A stretch of DNA of 64,000 nucleotides from Kitasatospora sp. MAP12-44 (GTDB taxonomy: Bacteria; Actinomycetota; Actinomycetes; Streptomycetales; Streptomycetaceae), in NCBI RefSeq assembly GCF_029892095.1, contig NZ_JARZAE010000004.1, positions 5,580,001-5,644,000 on the forward strand, written 5' to 3'. Below, one piece after another: positions 63,257 through 64,000 of this stretch. The translations under genes were made by a program, and so were the position numbers. The notes under the pieces were generated by a model, which saw only the letters and a list, made by a program, of their open reading frames with translations, searched no databases and was not told the origin of the DNA. Every line of letters starts with the position of its first letter. Within the stretch, counting starts at the first letter, position 1.

Positions 63257-63594
63257 TCGACAACAACCTCTCGGCCGACTGGCGGCCATGGATCAATCCA
63301 GCGGCTTCCCCTGGCGCAGCGCGCCGCTGGGTGGAACTGCCTGAGCTGGACTTCGGGGTAGCTGGAATTTCAGCACGTGCAGGGATACGGGACAAACAGC
63401 CCTGGTCCGTCGGCCGTTGAGGCGCAATTCGGACATTCCCGTACAGGAGCATCCAAACTGACGGGCGCTTTGAGCCGAGCGAATCAGGACGACTACGAAG
63501 TGTGACGAAAACGTCCGAAATGCCTACCGAACCGTTATGCGATACACAGCGGGGGACTCCGGAGTCCGGAGCCCCCACGTGCGTGTCTGCCGGG
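63257..63594. other. 338-base gap upstream of cvnA
   Basis: Contains the cvnA promoter region (lower GC between about 63420 and 63545) and a hairpin for the next operon. I see no gene. ORFs here lack support. Confidence 0.45.
63551..63576 (-). terminator. Hairpin after the second cvnD copy
   Basis: GGGGG-A-CTCCGG pairs with CCGGAG-CCCCC across an AGT loop, with a single bulged A. It lies 19 bases past the stop of the second cvnD and would terminate that upstream operon before the cvnA promoter. Confidence 0.6.
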
Positions 63595-64000
63595 CTAGCG
63601 GAGGCGGGCGAGCAGAGCATGCTCGACGAGGGTGATGAGGGCGCTTTTGGCGCTGTCTCGTCGGCGGGCGTCGAGGGTGACGATGGGGGTGTCGGGTCCG
63701 AGTTGGAGTGCTTCGCGGACTTCGTCGCTGGTGTGGGGTTGGTGGCCGTCGAAGCCGTTGAGGGCGACGACGAAGGGGAGTCCGCTGTTCTCGAAGTAGT
63801 CGAGGGCGGGGAAGCAGTCGGCGAGGCGGCGGGTGTCGACGAGGACGACGGCGCCGATGGCGCCGCGGACGAGGTCGTCCCACATGAACCAGAAGCGGTC
63901 TTGGCCGGGGGTGCCGAAGAGGTAGAGGATGAGGTCTTCGTCGAGGGTGATGCGGCCGAAGTCCATGGCGACCGTGGTGGTCGTTTTGCCTGCGGTGTGG
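63595..64000 (-). CDS. Second conservon GTPase CvnD copy (5' end outside window)
   Basis: The last 134 codons of a second cvnD, ending HALLARLR with stop TAG at 63595. All visible sequence from 63623 to 64000 is identical to the first cvnD, while the last 28 bases differ by a few synonymous changes. It implies another conservon (cvnABCD) continues to the right. The P-loop and start are outside. Its 3' end is followed by its own terminator. Confidence 0.9.
   Translation of the reverse strand, partial: HTAGKTTTTVAMDFGRITLDEDLILYLFGTPGQDRFWFMWDDLVRGAIGAVVLVDTRRLADCFPALDYFENSGLPFVVALNGFDGHQPHTSDEVREALQLGPDTPIVTLDARRRDSAKSALITLVEHALLARLR
63623..64000 (-). repeat. 378-base identical repeat, copy 2 (in second cvnD, runs off edge)
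   Basis: Matches 57951-58328 base for base at constant offset 5672. Being cut by the window edge, its real length is unknown. Confidence 0.85.

Overview
The window is high-GC chromosomal DNA of a streptomycete (family Streptomycetaceae: Streptomyces, Kitasatospora or a close relative). Supporting features are extreme G/C-ending codons, frequent GTG starts, a conservon (cvnABCD) signalling operon, a RmdB-type GGDEF-EAL protein next to ligA, and a gene order (gcv, dpp, mnmA, ligA, gatCAB, ilvBNC, serA, leuB, ilvE, cimA, cvn) that matches, from memory, the S. coelicolor SCO5469-SCO5544 region. No rRNA, tRNA, CRISPR array, insertion sequence or prophage was seen.

Layout. 1-4603 (minus): a serine/glycine operon gcvT-gcvH-glyA-sdaA behind a glycine riboswitch. 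4759-6649 (plus): two SseB-family genes. 6936-13018: a complete dipeptide/oligopeptide ABC importer in the order permease, binding protein, permease, ATPase, ATPase. 13074-18252: TRIC-like membrane protein, an IclR regulator, cysteine desulfurase plus mnmA (tRNA 2-thiouridine), a LOG-family protein and an SDR. 18230-22911: an accessory stretch with a TetR/oxidoreductase divergon, a NUDIX hydrolase, and a divergon of a histidine-kinase-like ATPase against an XRE-TPR regulator followed by a SLOG-like protein. 23126-28580: class A PBP, MetE-like protein, ligA. 28907-36333: rmdB, then gatC, gatA, a small membrane protein, an ATPase/DUF4276-like pair and gatB. 36551-43526: small ORF, a LuxR/LAL regulator and a PAS-GGDEF-EAL membrane protein. 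43560-49255: ilvB (with leader-peptide attenuator), ilvN, ilvC, serA. 49562-57827: tiny ORF, YfhO-like membrane protein, Uma2, leuB, ilvE, Uma2, and cimA with its own leader peptide and terminator. 57923-64000 (minus): a conservon cvnA-B-C-D and the 3' part of a second, nearly identical cvnD at the right edge.

How the genes work together. Two themes dominate. Serine/glycine/one-carbon metabolism (sdaA, glyA, gcvT, gcvH, serA) is under glycine control at the left end. Branched-chain amino-acid synthesis (ilvBNC, leuB, ilvE, cimA) is on the right, with two separate attenuators of the same design. Two c-di-GMP enzymes (one with an intact EAL domain, one with a degenerate EAL but an intact GGDEF) lie in the same 15 kb.

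The main candidates for something undescribed are: the ATPase/DUF4276-like pair inserted seamlessly between gatA and gatB; the XRE-TPR/SLOG-like/ATPase divergon; the cimA leader with tandem rare Ile codons; and the 378-base identity between the two cvnD copies. All coordinates and motifs were read by eye. Family names and synteny come from general knowledge and were not checked by a search.
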